This document shows, in pieces, positions 50,527 to 58,735 of a stretch of DNA of 64,000 bases. The DNA is from Mordavella massiliensis. GTDB taxonomy: Bacteria > Bacillota > Clostridia > Lachnospirales > Lachnospiraceae. The stretch spans positions 62,001 to 126,000 of the forward strand of contig NZ_JACJKS010000006.1 of assembly GCF_016901695.1 (NCBI RefSeq), read 5' to 3'. The notes under the pieces are model-generated. The model searched no databases. It was given only the letters and a program-made list of their open reading frames with translations, and was not told the origin of the DNA. Both the position numbers and the translations under genes were made by a program. Position 1 is the first letter of the stretch, and every line of letters begins with the position of its first letter.

Positions 50527-51021
50527 CTAATCTAAAATAAAGCGATTATAGGCTATCCTTTTTCCTGTGTTTGTTTTAAAGTTTTCATCTATACACTTTT
50601 TTATCTTTTCCTGTTCTTTTTCTTTATCCATAACCGTTAAATTTTCAAGTAAATCAGCTTCCCATTGTATTTGAAAATCAAGTCCATCAATTTTAGATGG
50701 AGTATGATGGTTGCCTATTATAAAGCATATTCTATCAATATTTTTGTTATAGCCTACCTTTTTTAATATTTCTTTCGCTACTTCTGGTCCTTCCTTTTCT
50801 TGATAGACACCATCAATAGAACCGTATTTTTTTTGTGCTTCAACCGCACCAATATCATGTAGTATAGCAATAATACTGATGAATTCTTTTTCTTCCTCTC
50901 CGATATTTTCTCCTTTCATTATATCTTCTGCATTTTTCAAAACTTTGAGAGTATGCTCTATGCCAAAGGGAATTTCTTTGAATACTTCTTTCATCTCTAT
51001 AATAATTTTTTCTTTAAACAT
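50527..51021 (-). CDS. HD-domain phosphohydrolase
   Basis: A 164-residue HD-superfamily protein. Metal ligands are visible as H in FGIEHTLKVL, HD in AILHDIG, and HH in IGNHHTPSK. Related single-domain HD proteins hydrolyse nucleotides or other phosphoesters; the substrate is unknown. It has an excellent GGAGGT ribosome site and is AT-rich like the preceding three genes, with which it forms a small block. Confidence 0.85.
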   Translation of the reverse strand: MFKEKIIIEMKEVFKEIPFGIEHTLKVLKNAEDIMKGENIGEEEKEFISIIAILHDIGAVEAQKKYGSIDGVYQEKEGPEVAKEILKKVGYNKNIDRICFIIGNHHTPSKIDGLDFQIQWEADLLENLTVMDKEKEQEKIKKCIDENFKTNTGKRIAYNRFILD

Positions 51022-51058
51022 AAATTACCTCCATTTATACCTTATAGGTGTTTTAGTT

Positions 51059-51799
51059 CTATCTATCCACTTTTTTGTTCGCCGATACAATCAGCATCAT
51101 GGGACGGCGCATTTCATCCTGCATCCCCGGAATATCCATCATGTTTTCCGCCGGCTGCGGCTCCACAATATGATTTATTATAAAACCATTTGAAAGCAGT
51201 GTATTTAGATATGTGGTCAGTGTTCTATGATATTTTGTAACCTTTTCTCCCAAAAACACAGCTGTCCGTTTGCCCTCATAATAATAATTATCCACCGGAA
51301 AATGCAGTATTTCTCCTTTTTCGTTATAATGCCAGTCTTGTGTTCCATAGGCAGTAAAAACAGGATGTTCAACCGTAAAAACTAGCTTACCACCAGACTT
51401 CAGTATTCTATATATCTTTTTTACTAAAATCTCATAATCTGCTACATAGTGAAACGCAAGTGAACTTAATATTACATCAAAACTCTCCTCTGGGAATTCC
51501 ACATCTTCTATAGCACAGCATTTATATTCAACCTGTGGAAAATGTGTTTTTTCTTTGGCTACCTCGAGCATTTTATGAGAAATATCAACACCTACAACAG
51601 AAGACGCTCCGTGTTCCATCGCATAAATACAGTGCCATCCATAGCCGCATCCTAAATCAAGCACACGCTTATCTTTAAAATCCGGCAGCAGCTTTCTCAA
51701 TGTTTCCCATTCTCCTGCACCGGCTAGTCCCTGCTGTGAGCGACTCATTTGACTGTATTTTTGAAAAAATATATTATCATCATATTTGTTTTCTTTCAT
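51059..51799 (-). CDS. Class I SAM-dependent methyltransferase
   Basis: A 246-residue methyltransferase: SAM motif VLDLGCGYGWH, motif II VVGVDISHKML, and FDVILSSLAFHYV. The likely substrate is a small molecule; nothing resembling an rRNA methyltransferase RNA-binding domain is present. The start overlaps the nucleotidyltransferase gene by 20 bases, with GAGGGG upstream. It belongs to a resistance-type gene block but has no demonstrated resistance role. Confidence 0.9.
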   Translation of the reverse strand: MKENKYDDNIFFQKYSQMSRSQQGLAGAGEWETLRKLLPDFKDKRVLDLGCGYGWHCIYAMEHGASSVVGVDISHKMLEVAKEKTHFPQVEYKCCAIEDVEFPEESFDVILSSLAFHYVADYEILVKKIYRILKSGGKLVFTVEHPVFTAYGTQDWHYNEKGEILHFPVDNYYYEGKRTAVFLGEKVTKYHRTLTTYLNTLLSNGFIINHIVEPQPAENMMDIPGMQDEMRRPMMLIVSANKKVDR

Positions 51800-52649
51800 C
51801 TGAATTCCCCTCGTTTAAAAAGTTATTTATCTCCGTTGCAATTTTTTTCACTTCTTTATAAAGCTTCTCGGTCATATCGTAGCATTCAAAAAGTGAAAGA
51901 CCGAGTACTTCAAAAATATGATTAACCCTTTCGGCATATTTTTCAGGTTTATATTCAAAAGTTTCAAGCAGTTTTATAGCTTTCTTTTCGTTAATGCAAT
52001 AAGCATTATTACATGCAAATAGTACTTGATTTAAGCATGAAATAATACGAAAAACATGGCCTGCAATATAATATTTATCCTCTGCTCCCGCATTTGCTTT
52101 TACAAACATTAAAGAGAACTCTGCTTCAAATATAAAAAAGTTTATCAAGTTCTTCTTTAGAGCACCAGGGTAAATTTCTGCCTGATTTTTTAATTCGCAT
52201 AAGCGTTCATTCTTAGCATATTGTATCTTGCTGATCGCCAATTCTCCACGATACATAGCACTTATATAACCATGGGGATGCCCAGTCTGATAATTGGCAG
52301 TAACAATTCCTTGCTCCGTATCTTTGATTATTTGTTCCACCCGTTTTATATCACGTAAAATCAAGTCAACATGATACCCGTTTATAACTAACCATCCGCC
52401 GCCATTAATCCAATCACCCCACGCTCCGGGATGTACAACAAGGTCGTTTCTATTCTCATCATCCAACTCTGTAGCAATTTGGTTAATCGCTGTCAGGTCA
52501 AATGATTCTTGATTGTAATAAATTCCGATATCTATATCAGAATCCTCTGTATGGGTACCTCTTGCACGGGATCCCCCTAATACGATGCCTTCTATATAAG
52601 GCAAAGAGGATAATTTTTCTGTCACTGATTGAATAATATTATATATCAT
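51780..52649 (-). CDS. Nucleotidyltransferase-domain protein (antibiotic adenylyltransferase-like)
   Basis: About 289 residues. The N-terminal polymerase-beta fold has GGSRARGTHTEDSDIDIGIYY, the G-S-x-A-x-G-x3-D-S-D-x-D motif, and a third acidic residue in YHVDLILRD. A helical C-terminal domain follows. The layout is like aminoglycoside/lincosamide adenylyltransferases but it does not match a named resistance gene that I can recall. The start is the ATG nine bases after AAGGAG; the longer frame is less likely. It follows the mef-type gene by 19 bases. Confidence 0.85.
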   Translation of the reverse strand: MIYNIIQSVTEKLSSLPYIEGIVLGGSRARGTHTEDSDIDIGIYYNQESFDLTAINQIATELDDENRNDLVVHPGAWGDWINGGGWLVINGYHVDLILRDIKRVEQIIKDTEQGIVTANYQTGHPHGYISAMYRGELAISKIQYAKNERLCELKNQAEIYPGALKKNLINFFIFEAEFSLMFVKANAGAEDKYYIAGHVFRIISCLNQVLFACNNAYCINEKKAIKLLETFEYKPEKYAERVNHIFEVLGLSLFECYDMTEKLYKEVKKIATEINNFLNEGNSDERKQI

Positions 52650-52668
52650 ACGAACACACTCCTTTATT

Positions 52669-53886
52669 TTATTTTGCATCTAATTTTCTAATCTCAGTTA
52701 TCATTGGGCAAACTATTGCAATGCAAATAATTAAAATACCTGATAGTAAAAACCAATGATTTACACCGATTCTATCAGCAAAGAATCCAGAAAGAATTAA
52801 CCCAATTGGCATAGCAAGAGACATGATACTTCCAGTTAAAGAAAATACACGTCCTAAATATTCAGGCTTAATTTTCTCCTGAAAAAGAGCTGTTTGCACA
52901 CCGCTGTAAAACGGAACCGAAAGCCCCATTATTGCACAGCAGACTACAAATATGAAAAATCCACTTTGGGGAAGTAATCCTGAAATGGTTAAGCTTATCC
53001 CCATCATAAAAATGGATGCCGTTATTAATAAGATTCGCTTTTGGTAATTCCCAAATAACCCTAATAATAGACCCCCTATCAACATCCCAGAGGCATAAGC
53101 AATCTCCGTAATAGAAATATGCATCGGTGTACCATTAAAATATTCCATAGTGATTAAAGGATATAAAGCATTTATGGGCATATAAACAAACATATATAAT
53201 GTTCCAACGAGTAATAAAGCAAATAATCCTTTATTTTGCCGTAGTACAGCCATTCCTTCTTTCATTTCTCGTATGAAATTTGGTTTCAAACTTTGCACTT
53301 GATCACCCAGCTTAGGAATACGTACAATTGCTACCGTAATAGATGCAATCACAGCACCCAATACATCGATGGCAATAATAGCATTTAGTTCCCAAACGGA
53401 GTATAAGAGTGCTGCAACCGCCGGACTAACAATATAGCTTATAGACTGCAAAGACTGACTATAGCCTGCACATTTCGTAAGCTGTTCTTCTGGTACTAAA
53501 AGTGGCGTAACCGCATTGAGAGCCGGGGTGTGAAAAGCCGTTCCAATGCTACGGATAAACAATACTACCATAACCATCCAGATAGGTAGCTCCATATACA
53601 ATGCAACAATAGCAAGCACTGCCCCAGCTGCTGCGATAATTAAATCAGCACCAATCATTATCTTCTTCCTATCATGACGATCCACTAATACACCAATAGC
53701 TGGTCCAAAGACCGCATAGGGTAAAAAACCTACTAGTGAAGCCATAGACAAGACCATCGCAGATCCTGTTTTCTCTGTAAGGTAAAAAATGATCGCCATT
53801 TGCAGGATGGCACTAGTGATTAATGATACTGCCTGCCCTGCCCATATTGTATAAAACTTAAGTTTCCAATTGTTGTATTTTTCCAT
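52669..53886 (-). CDS. mef: Mef-type macrolide efflux MFS transporter
   Basis: A 405-residue MFS exporter with 12 helices. The start MEKYNNWKLKFYTIWAGQAV, the loop GVLVDRHDRKKIMIGADL and LQSISYIVSPAVAALLYS are those of the Mef(A)/Mef(E) group, with more divergence in the second half (about residues 245-305). It pumps 14- and 15-membered macrolides out using proton motive force. The leader peptide MTASMRLR and attenuator stem-loops upstream are the known macrolide-inducible control of mef operons. The usual partner msr(D) is not present; a nucleotidyltransferase gene follows instead. Confidence 0.92.
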   Translation of the reverse strand: MEKYNNWKLKFYTIWAGQAVSLITSAILQMAIIFYLTEKTGSAMVLSMASLVGFLPYAVFGPAIGVLVDRHDRKKIMIGADLIIAAAGAVLAIVALYMELPIWMVMVVLFIRSIGTAFHTPALNAVTPLLVPEEQLTKCAGYSQSLQSISYIVSPAVAALLYSVWELNAIIAIDVLGAVIASITVAIVRIPKLGDQVQSLKPNFIREMKEGMAVLRQNKGLFALLLVGTLYMFVYMPINALYPLITMEYFNGTPMHISITEIAYASGMLIGGLLLGLFGNYQKRILLITASIFMMGISLTISGLLPQSGFFIFVVCCAIMGLSVPFYSGVQTALFQEKIKPEYLGRVFSLTGSIMSLAMPIGLILSGFFADRIGVNHWFLLSGILIICIAIVCPMITEIRKLDAK

Positions 53887-53944
53887 TTATATTATCTCCT
53901 GCATATTATTTTGCTTGAATTTCTATTTTGAATAGCATTCTAGG

Positions 53945-53991
53945 CAATAAAAAATGCAGTCCTAAATCCACAATGTGGCTTTTGGTCTGCA
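53945..53991 (-). terminator. Second attenuator hairpin before mef
   Basis: ATGCAG(A)CC pairs with GG(A)CTGCAT around an inner CCACA/TGTGG stem, followed by a T-run on the minus strand. It lies between the leader peptide and the mef start. Confidence 0.75.
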
Positions 53992-54105
53992 TACATACAA
54001 TTTGGAAACATTCATATTAAAGACATAGTTAAATAAAGGTATAGTTAAATAACTTATATCTCACCGTAACTAATGAATGCTCAATATCGTATAAATAAGC
54101 ACAAC

Positions 54106-54143
54106 AAAAAAGCCTATCATCGGGGATAGATTCTGCTTTTTTA
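54106..54143 (-). terminator. First attenuator hairpin directly after the mef leader peptide
   Basis: An A-run/GC/CTATC arm pairs with GATAG/GC/T-run with a small bulge. The T-run makes it a terminator that would be disrupted or bypassed when a ribosome stalls on the leader. Confidence 0.75.
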
Positions 54144-54151
54144 TTGCCAGC

Positions 54152-54178
54152 TTATCTTAAACGCATTGAGGCTGTCAT
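54152..54178 (-). CDS. Macrolide-sensing leader peptide MTASMRLR
   Basis: An eight-codon reading frame with AGGAGG ten bases upstream encodes MTASMRLR. This is the leader peptide described for mef/mel operons, whose R-L-R motif causes macrolide-bound ribosomes to stall. Stalling prevents formation of the terminator hairpins just downstream and allows mef transcription. All parts of the element (promoter, leader, hairpins) are present, so induction should be functional. Confidence 0.88.
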   Translation of the reverse strand: MTASMRLR

Positions 54179-54218
54179 AGTTTCGGTTCCTCCTAAACTC
54201 TTATTTGTATCAGCATAT

Positions 54219-54247
54219 ATTTTAACACAATAAGTTGTTTTAAACAA
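54219..54247 (-). promoter_or_regulatory. Promoter of the mef leader
   Basis: On the minus strand TTGTTT and TAAAAT are separated by 17 bases, ending about 40 bases before the leader-peptide start. Confidence 0.7.
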
Positions 54248-54318
54248 CGTTTAAAATTGAAAAAAGCCACGGACAGTACAACAAACATATACATCTCAGG
54301 AAGATAATATTGATTTAA

Positions 54319-54687
54319 TTATAGATTACCTGAATATACCGATAAGCCATGCTTAATACAATAAACAAATAGTTTGCCACCGGTAGTTATAGGAAACCTA
54401 CAAGTTGGACTTTGTTCTGGGTACAAGCGATTTAGAAATACTCTGTCACTTTTAACACAGGCCACAAAAGAAAGATAATGATCTTTGGTCATTGGATGGT
54501 CAAAAGTGACAAAGTAATCAGTATCTATTTCCTCTACCGTGATTTTTGGTGTAATAGTTGCAACAGTAGGCAAGATACGTTCTAACTTTCTTCCGCAGCA
54601 GAAGATAGAGGCACTTCCTGTGCTCACCAAAATATTTCCACAGGAAGGACAGACATAAAAACATACTTTATCAATATTTGAGTAATC
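54319..54687 (-). pseudogene. C-terminal remnant of an HTH protein with desulfoferrodoxin-like domain
   Basis: An open frame without a proper start runs DKVCFYVCPSCGNIL, SIFCCGRKL, then DHPMTKDHYLSFVACV to the end. Cysteine pairs CPSC and CC are those of the iron-binding N-terminal desulfoferrodoxin-like domain found at the C-terminus of some Firmicute helix-turn-helix regulators. The N-terminal DNA-binding part is missing; the frame opens directly after the stop of the lipoprotein gene. Confidence 0.65.
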
Positions 54688-55209
54688 TTATTCATCCCAT
54701 GCAGGATAATATATTCCAGCCCTTTTATTGCGGCTTCCCGGATCAAAATTTTCCGTATTATCCTTGATTTCTAATGTTACCATTTTAACAGAATATAAGC
54801 CTTCCTTTTCTGGATCAATGGTGTTGCTTTCCCAATCATTAAAATAGAGAAAATATGTTTCTTCTGATGTTGTTATCTCATATTCACAATCAATTTCTCT
54901 GGCATGTTTTCCCGATTCATAATGGGTGTTACTTGAGTATCTTGTCCTTTTAATAGACTCAACCGTTCCGTGGTATTCTGAAAAAAGATAATCACATCCC
55001 TCGCTGAAATCGCTTGTTTCATGAAGAGCTGTTTCTGAAAAAAGTCCTTTTAATGCATCGGCGTCGTGATTTTCTATCGCCATTATTATTTGCTGGCATT
55101 TTTCATCATTTTTCTCTTCTTCAGTTTTGAATATGTTGTTTATATTACAGCCCGTCATACAAACAACAATTCCAAATAGAAGTAGAATACACAGTATGTT
55201 TCTTTTCAT
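54688..55209 (-). CDS. DUF5104-type lipoprotein
   Basis: About 173 residues: a signal peptide with lipobox MTGC (Cys21), then a domain matching DUF5104 (CQQIIMAIENHDADALKGLF; YLFSEYHGTVESI; YFLYFNDW). Function is unknown. The start is the ATG after GGGAG and begins MKRNILCILL. It ends where the desulfoferrodoxin-like remnant begins, showing a recombined junction. Confidence 0.75.
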   Translation of the reverse strand: MKRNILCILLLFGIVVCMTGCNINNIFKTEEEKNDEKCQQIIMAIENHDADALKGLFSETALHETSDFSEGCDYLFSEYHGTVESIKRTRYSSNTHYESGKHAREIDCEYEITTSEETYFLYFNDWESNTIDPEKEGLYSVKMVTLEIKDNTENFDPGSRNKRAGIYYPAWDE

Positions 55210-55383
55210 GGCGGTTACTCCCATATATTTCAACCTTTTATCTTTGTTTGCCCTCTCCTGACATTTCCTACCCTAATTATAATGAAGTGTAATACTTCAT
55301 GCAATGAGACGGTTTGAAAAACATATCAACTCATAGGGAAAGCAAAAAGTCAACCGAAACAGAGGAAGAAATTCTTTATATAA

Positions 55384-55575
55384 TTATTCTTGAATCCTTT
55401 TATAACATGTGTCCAGTCGTTGCTCAATCTCTTGCTGAGCCAAGTTTGCATCATCAAAAGAAAAAATCGCATTAGAAGCATTCTTACCTGCTTCACATCG
55501 GCACAAAAGCATTCCCCAGTTTGGGTAGGTATAATAATTTACTTCACCAGTTGAAAATCCTTGTTCTTCCGGCAA
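55384..55575 (-). pseudogene. Unidentified open-frame fragment
   Basis: A 63-codon frame (PNWGMLLCRCEAGKNASN, ending in a helical tail) without a ribosome site. It continues openly upstream to a TGA, so it looks like the C-terminal remainder of a lost gene. Family not recognised. Confidence 0.3.
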
Positions 55576-55616
55576 TTTTACCTTTGGAACATTTACAGAA
55601 TTTCCATTTTGTCAGC

Positions 55617-55656
55617 AAAAAGCCCTGGCAGTTTTACTATTAACTGTCAGGGCTTT
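55617..55656 (-). terminator. Terminator of the rRNA methyltransferase gene
   Basis: Fifteen-base arms with one mismatch (AAAGCCCTGACAGTT/AACTGCCAGGGCTTT on the minus strand) followed by TTT. It marks the return to core chromosome. Confidence 0.85.
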
Positions 55657-55672
55657 CCGGACGTTTCCGCCC

Positions 55673-56878
55673 CTATTTCTCCTCGCACACCTGGAAGATA
55701 TAAAACTTCAGATAGTACGAATCCCCGGCTCCCCACAGGATCGGATGATCCGGCGCCTGTGTGCGGAACTCCACCTGCCGCAGCCGCTTATGCACATTCT
55801 GCGCCGCCTGCCCGATGGTCTTGGCAAAGAGCTCCGGATCCATGAAATGTGAGCAGGAGCAGGTCGCCAGGTAACCGCCGTCTTTCACCAGCTTCATCCC
55901 ACGCAGGTTGATCTCACGATAACCTTTTACCGCTTTCTTGATGGAGCTTCTGGACTTTGTAAAGGCCGGCGGGTCCAGGATGACCACGTCGAACTTCTCT
56001 CCCTGCTTCTCCAGCCGCGGGAGCAGCTCGAACACATCCTCGCAGAGAAATTCCACCCGGTCGGAAAGGCCGTTCAGTTCCGCGTTTTCTCTTGCCTGGG
56101 CCACGCCCAGCTCCGAGGCGTCCACGCCCAGCACATGCTCCGCCCCGGCCAGTCCCGCGTTGAGGGCGAAGGAGCCGGTGTGGGTAAAGCAGTCCAGCAC
56201 CCGGGCGCCTCTGCACAGGTTCGCCGCTGCCCGGCGGTTGTATTTCTGATCCAGGAAGAATCCGGTCTTCTGCCCGTCTTTGACATCCACGTAGTAGCGC
56301 ACGCCGTTCTCCAGGATCTCTACTTTCGTGTCGAAGGGTTCGCCGAGGAAACCCTTGATGCGCTCCATTCCTTCCTGTTCGCGCACCTTGGCGTCGCTCC
56401 GCTCATAGACGCCCCGGATGTGGATGCCGTCGGCCTCCATCAGTTCTTTCAGGATATCCACGATCATCCCCTTGAACCGGTCGATCCCCAGCGCCAGGGA
56501 CTCCACCACCAGCACGTCGGCGAATTTATCGACCACCAGACCCGGCAGGAAGTCCGCTTCGCCGAAGATGACGCGGCAGCTGGAAATGTCGTCCATGACT
56601 TTCTTCCGGTACTCCCACGCATTCTGCACGCGCATCCGGATAAACGCCTCATCGATCTGTGCGTCCCGGTCTCTTGTCATCATGCGGACTGTCAGTTTGG
56701 AATGCCGGTTGATGAATCCTTTCCCCAGGGGATACCCGTCAAAATCATGGACGGCAACGATATCCCCGTCCGCGAAGCTCCCCATGATGCTCTCTATCTC
56801 ATTATCATAGATCCAGGGACCGCCCTGCTTGAAGGTGCGCCCTGCGCCTTTCTTTAATGTAACCACTGCATTTGACAT
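55673..56878 (-). CDS. rlmI: RlmI-type 23S rRNA cytosine-C5 methyltransferase
   Basis: A 401-residue protein with an N-terminal PUA domain (GGPWIYDNEIES), a central domain (FGEADFLPGLVVDKF, GQKTGFFLDQ) and a C-terminal SAM methyltransferase (VLDCFTHTGSFAL, VILDPPAF). The catalytic cysteine lies in ATCSCSHFM. It methylates C5 of a cytosine in 23S rRNA (position 1962 in E. coli numbering). Length and domain order are normal. The exact target base in this organism is inferred. Confidence 0.92.
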   Translation of the reverse strand: MSNAVVTLKKGAGRTFKQGGPWIYDNEIESIMGSFADGDIVAVHDFDGYPLGKGFINRHSKLTVRMMTRDRDAQIDEAFIRMRVQNAWEYRKKVMDDISSCRVIFGEADFLPGLVVDKFADVLVVESLALGIDRFKGMIVDILKELMEADGIHIRGVYERSDAKVREQEGMERIKGFLGEPFDTKVEILENGVRYYVDVKDGQKTGFFLDQKYNRRAAANLCRGARVLDCFTHTGSFALNAGLAGAEHVLGVDASELGVAQARENAELNGLSDRVEFLCEDVFELLPRLEKQGEKFDVVILDPPAFTKSRSSIKKAVKGYREINLRGMKLVKDGGYLATCSCSHFMDPELFAKTIGQAAQNVHKRLRQVEFRTQAPDHPILWGAGDSYYLKFYIFQVCEEK

Positions 56879-56914
56879 CGCTTTTCCTCCCGCTCTTTCT
56901 CCTGTTTTTTCTGT

Positions 56915-58342
56915 TTATTTCCTGTATAAATCATCCAGACTGAACGTCCTCACATCCTCAGGGGCCTCCTTCTCATACCATCCTGTAAATCCGCCTCTGG
57001 AAAACAGCAGGTACTGAACAATTCTGTAGTGTGATGGGATCGCTCTGCTCCTTCGCACCAGTGTTTCCAGCACGTCCCGGCCGGTCTTCTCATTCCTGAA
57101 TTTACATTCTCCCACGATCATTGCCCTCTCAGATGGCGCCAGTCCGACTACATCCACATCTGCGCTCTGTATCTTTTTCTGACCTGCGTCATTTTCGATG
57201 ATCTCCGTCCCCCACCAGGTCCCGACCTGCGTCACAAAACAGTTCAGGTTCCCGTCCAGTCCTTCCCGAAGTATATAATACCGGCACATTTCCTCAAATA
57301 CGTTTCCCATGAAAGTATGAAGCTGCGGCCTGACAATTTTATTGTAATACACATCTCCCTTTCCTATCTCGACAGAGCTTGCCGCGGCAGGAACAAAGGC
57401 ATACCAGAAACGGAACATCTGATCTTTCAGGATATATTGTGTTTTCTTCCGGTTCTTTTCTTCTGTAATACAATGTCTTTTTTCTACCAGTCCCACACTG
57501 ATCAGTTTATTCAGTGAATAGAGAACCGTGGCTTCCTTTTCATGTATTTTATCTGCAATGATATTCAGCGCAGTTTCTCCTGATGCGATCTGCTCGATAA
57601 TGTTATTTACGATCGCCGTATCCGAAAATTCCTGTGCGAGGAGATTCCGCGCCTCATCATACAGATATCCTGTTTTTGTAAAGAACTGTTCCGTGATATT
57701 TTCATCCAGGCTCCTGCTGTCATCCAGCATCGAAAGATATTTCGCCACTCCTCCTGTGATCCCGTAACAGACGGCCTTATCTTCATTCGAATATCCCGGG
57801 ACGAACTCTGCCGACTCAAGATAGTCGAACGGCTCCAGCCGGATCTGTATCGTCCGCCGTCCAAACAACGGACTTTTTTCACTTAATACTTTATCTTCCA
57901 TAAAGCTTAGCGAAGAACCGCATACTATAAACAACATATTTTTCTTTGCCCAGTCTCCGTCCGCATATTTCTGGAAAACAGAAAGTACACTTTCGTCTTT
58001 TTCAGCCCAATAAGGTATCTCATCAATAATAAACACGATCTTTTCGTCAGAGATCTGAGCGCTTACAAAAGAAAGAACGTCTTCCAGCTCATGAAATGAC
58101 ACTTGCGCCATAGCAGGTGCAAGAACAGCCATCACTTCTTTACTCAGAAGTTCTGTATTCCGCCTTGATCCGACTTTTGTCGCCACGTAATACACTGCCT
58201 TTTTATCCTGAATAAACTTCGTAAGCAGCGTAGATTTTCCAATCCGCCTTCTCCCGTAAATAACCGCCATATGAAATCCTTCTGTTTCATACAGTTCATT
58301 CAGTTTTTTCAACTCTTCTTTCCGCCCGATAAAGCGCTCCAC
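56915..58342 (-). CDS. Archaeal-type AAA ATPase with DUF234 domain
   Basis: A 475-residue protein: FIGRKEELKKLN at the start, P-loop GRRRIGKSTLL, Walker B FIIDEIPYWAEKD, a winged helix region and a C-terminal DUF234 domain with a PD-(D/E)XK-like pattern (DVDVVGLAPSERAMIVGECKFRNEKTG). These are common accessory genes of unknown function. It ends 36 bases upstream of the rRNA methyltransferase gene in the same direction and may share its transcript. Confidence 0.85.
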   Translation of the reverse strand: MERFIGRKEELKKLNELYETEGFHMAVIYGRRRIGKSTLLTKFIQDKKAVYYVATKVGSRRNTELLSKEVMAVLAPAMAQVSFHELEDVLSFVSAQISDEKIVFIIDEIPYWAEKDESVLSVFQKYADGDWAKKNMLFIVCGSSLSFMEDKVLSEKSPLFGRRTIQIRLEPFDYLESAEFVPGYSNEDKAVCYGITGGVAKYLSMLDDSRSLDENITEQFFTKTGYLYDEARNLLAQEFSDTAIVNNIIEQIASGETALNIIADKIHEKEATVLYSLNKLISVGLVEKRHCITEEKNRKKTQYILKDQMFRFWYAFVPAAASSVEIGKGDVYYNKIVRPQLHTFMGNVFEEMCRYYILREGLDGNLNCFVTQVGTWWGTEIIENDAGQKKIQSADVDVVGLAPSERAMIVGECKFRNEKTGRDVLETLVRRSRAIPSHYRIVQYLLFSRGGFTGWYEKEAPEDVRTFSLDDLYRK

Positions 58343-58480
58343 AATATCCCTCCATTCACTGTTTCAGTTTCCCCGGAAATCGTTTTTATTAAAATACATT
58401 TTATTAAAATTAATTTTAACTAAATTATAACACATATTTCCGTTTTATAAAGAGTTTTTTTTGCATCTGTCAGCTTCATT

Positions 58481-58507
58481 AAAAAAAGGGACGACCGAAG
58501 TCGTCCC
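58481..58507 (-). terminator. Intrinsic terminator of copA
   Basis: Eight-base arms (GGGACGAC/GTCGTCCC) around a TTCG tetraloop followed by seven T on the minus strand. Confidence 0.95.
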
Positions 58508-58519
58508 GCAAGATCCTTT

Positions 58520-58735
58520 TTACTGTGCCTGGCAGCTCACCGGCTCATATCCGGCGTCCTTCACCGCATCCAGGAGCACCTGGTCCGCCACGTCCTCTTT
58601 GAGGGAGACGGTGGCTGTCTTTGCCTCCAGGTCCACCTCGGCGCTCTCCACGCCCGCCACGCCCGCCAGGGCCTTCTCCACGTGCATCTTGCAGTGGTTG
58701 CACATCATACCTTCTACTGTCAGTACTTTCTTCAT
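58520..58735 (-). other. Possible internally started CopZ-like chaperone within copA
   Basis: An in-frame ATG at 58735, nine bases after AAAGGA, would give a 71-residue HMA protein (MKKVLTVEGMMCNHC...), the size and sequence type of a free CopZ. Whether it is translated separately is not shown. Confidence 0.45.
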
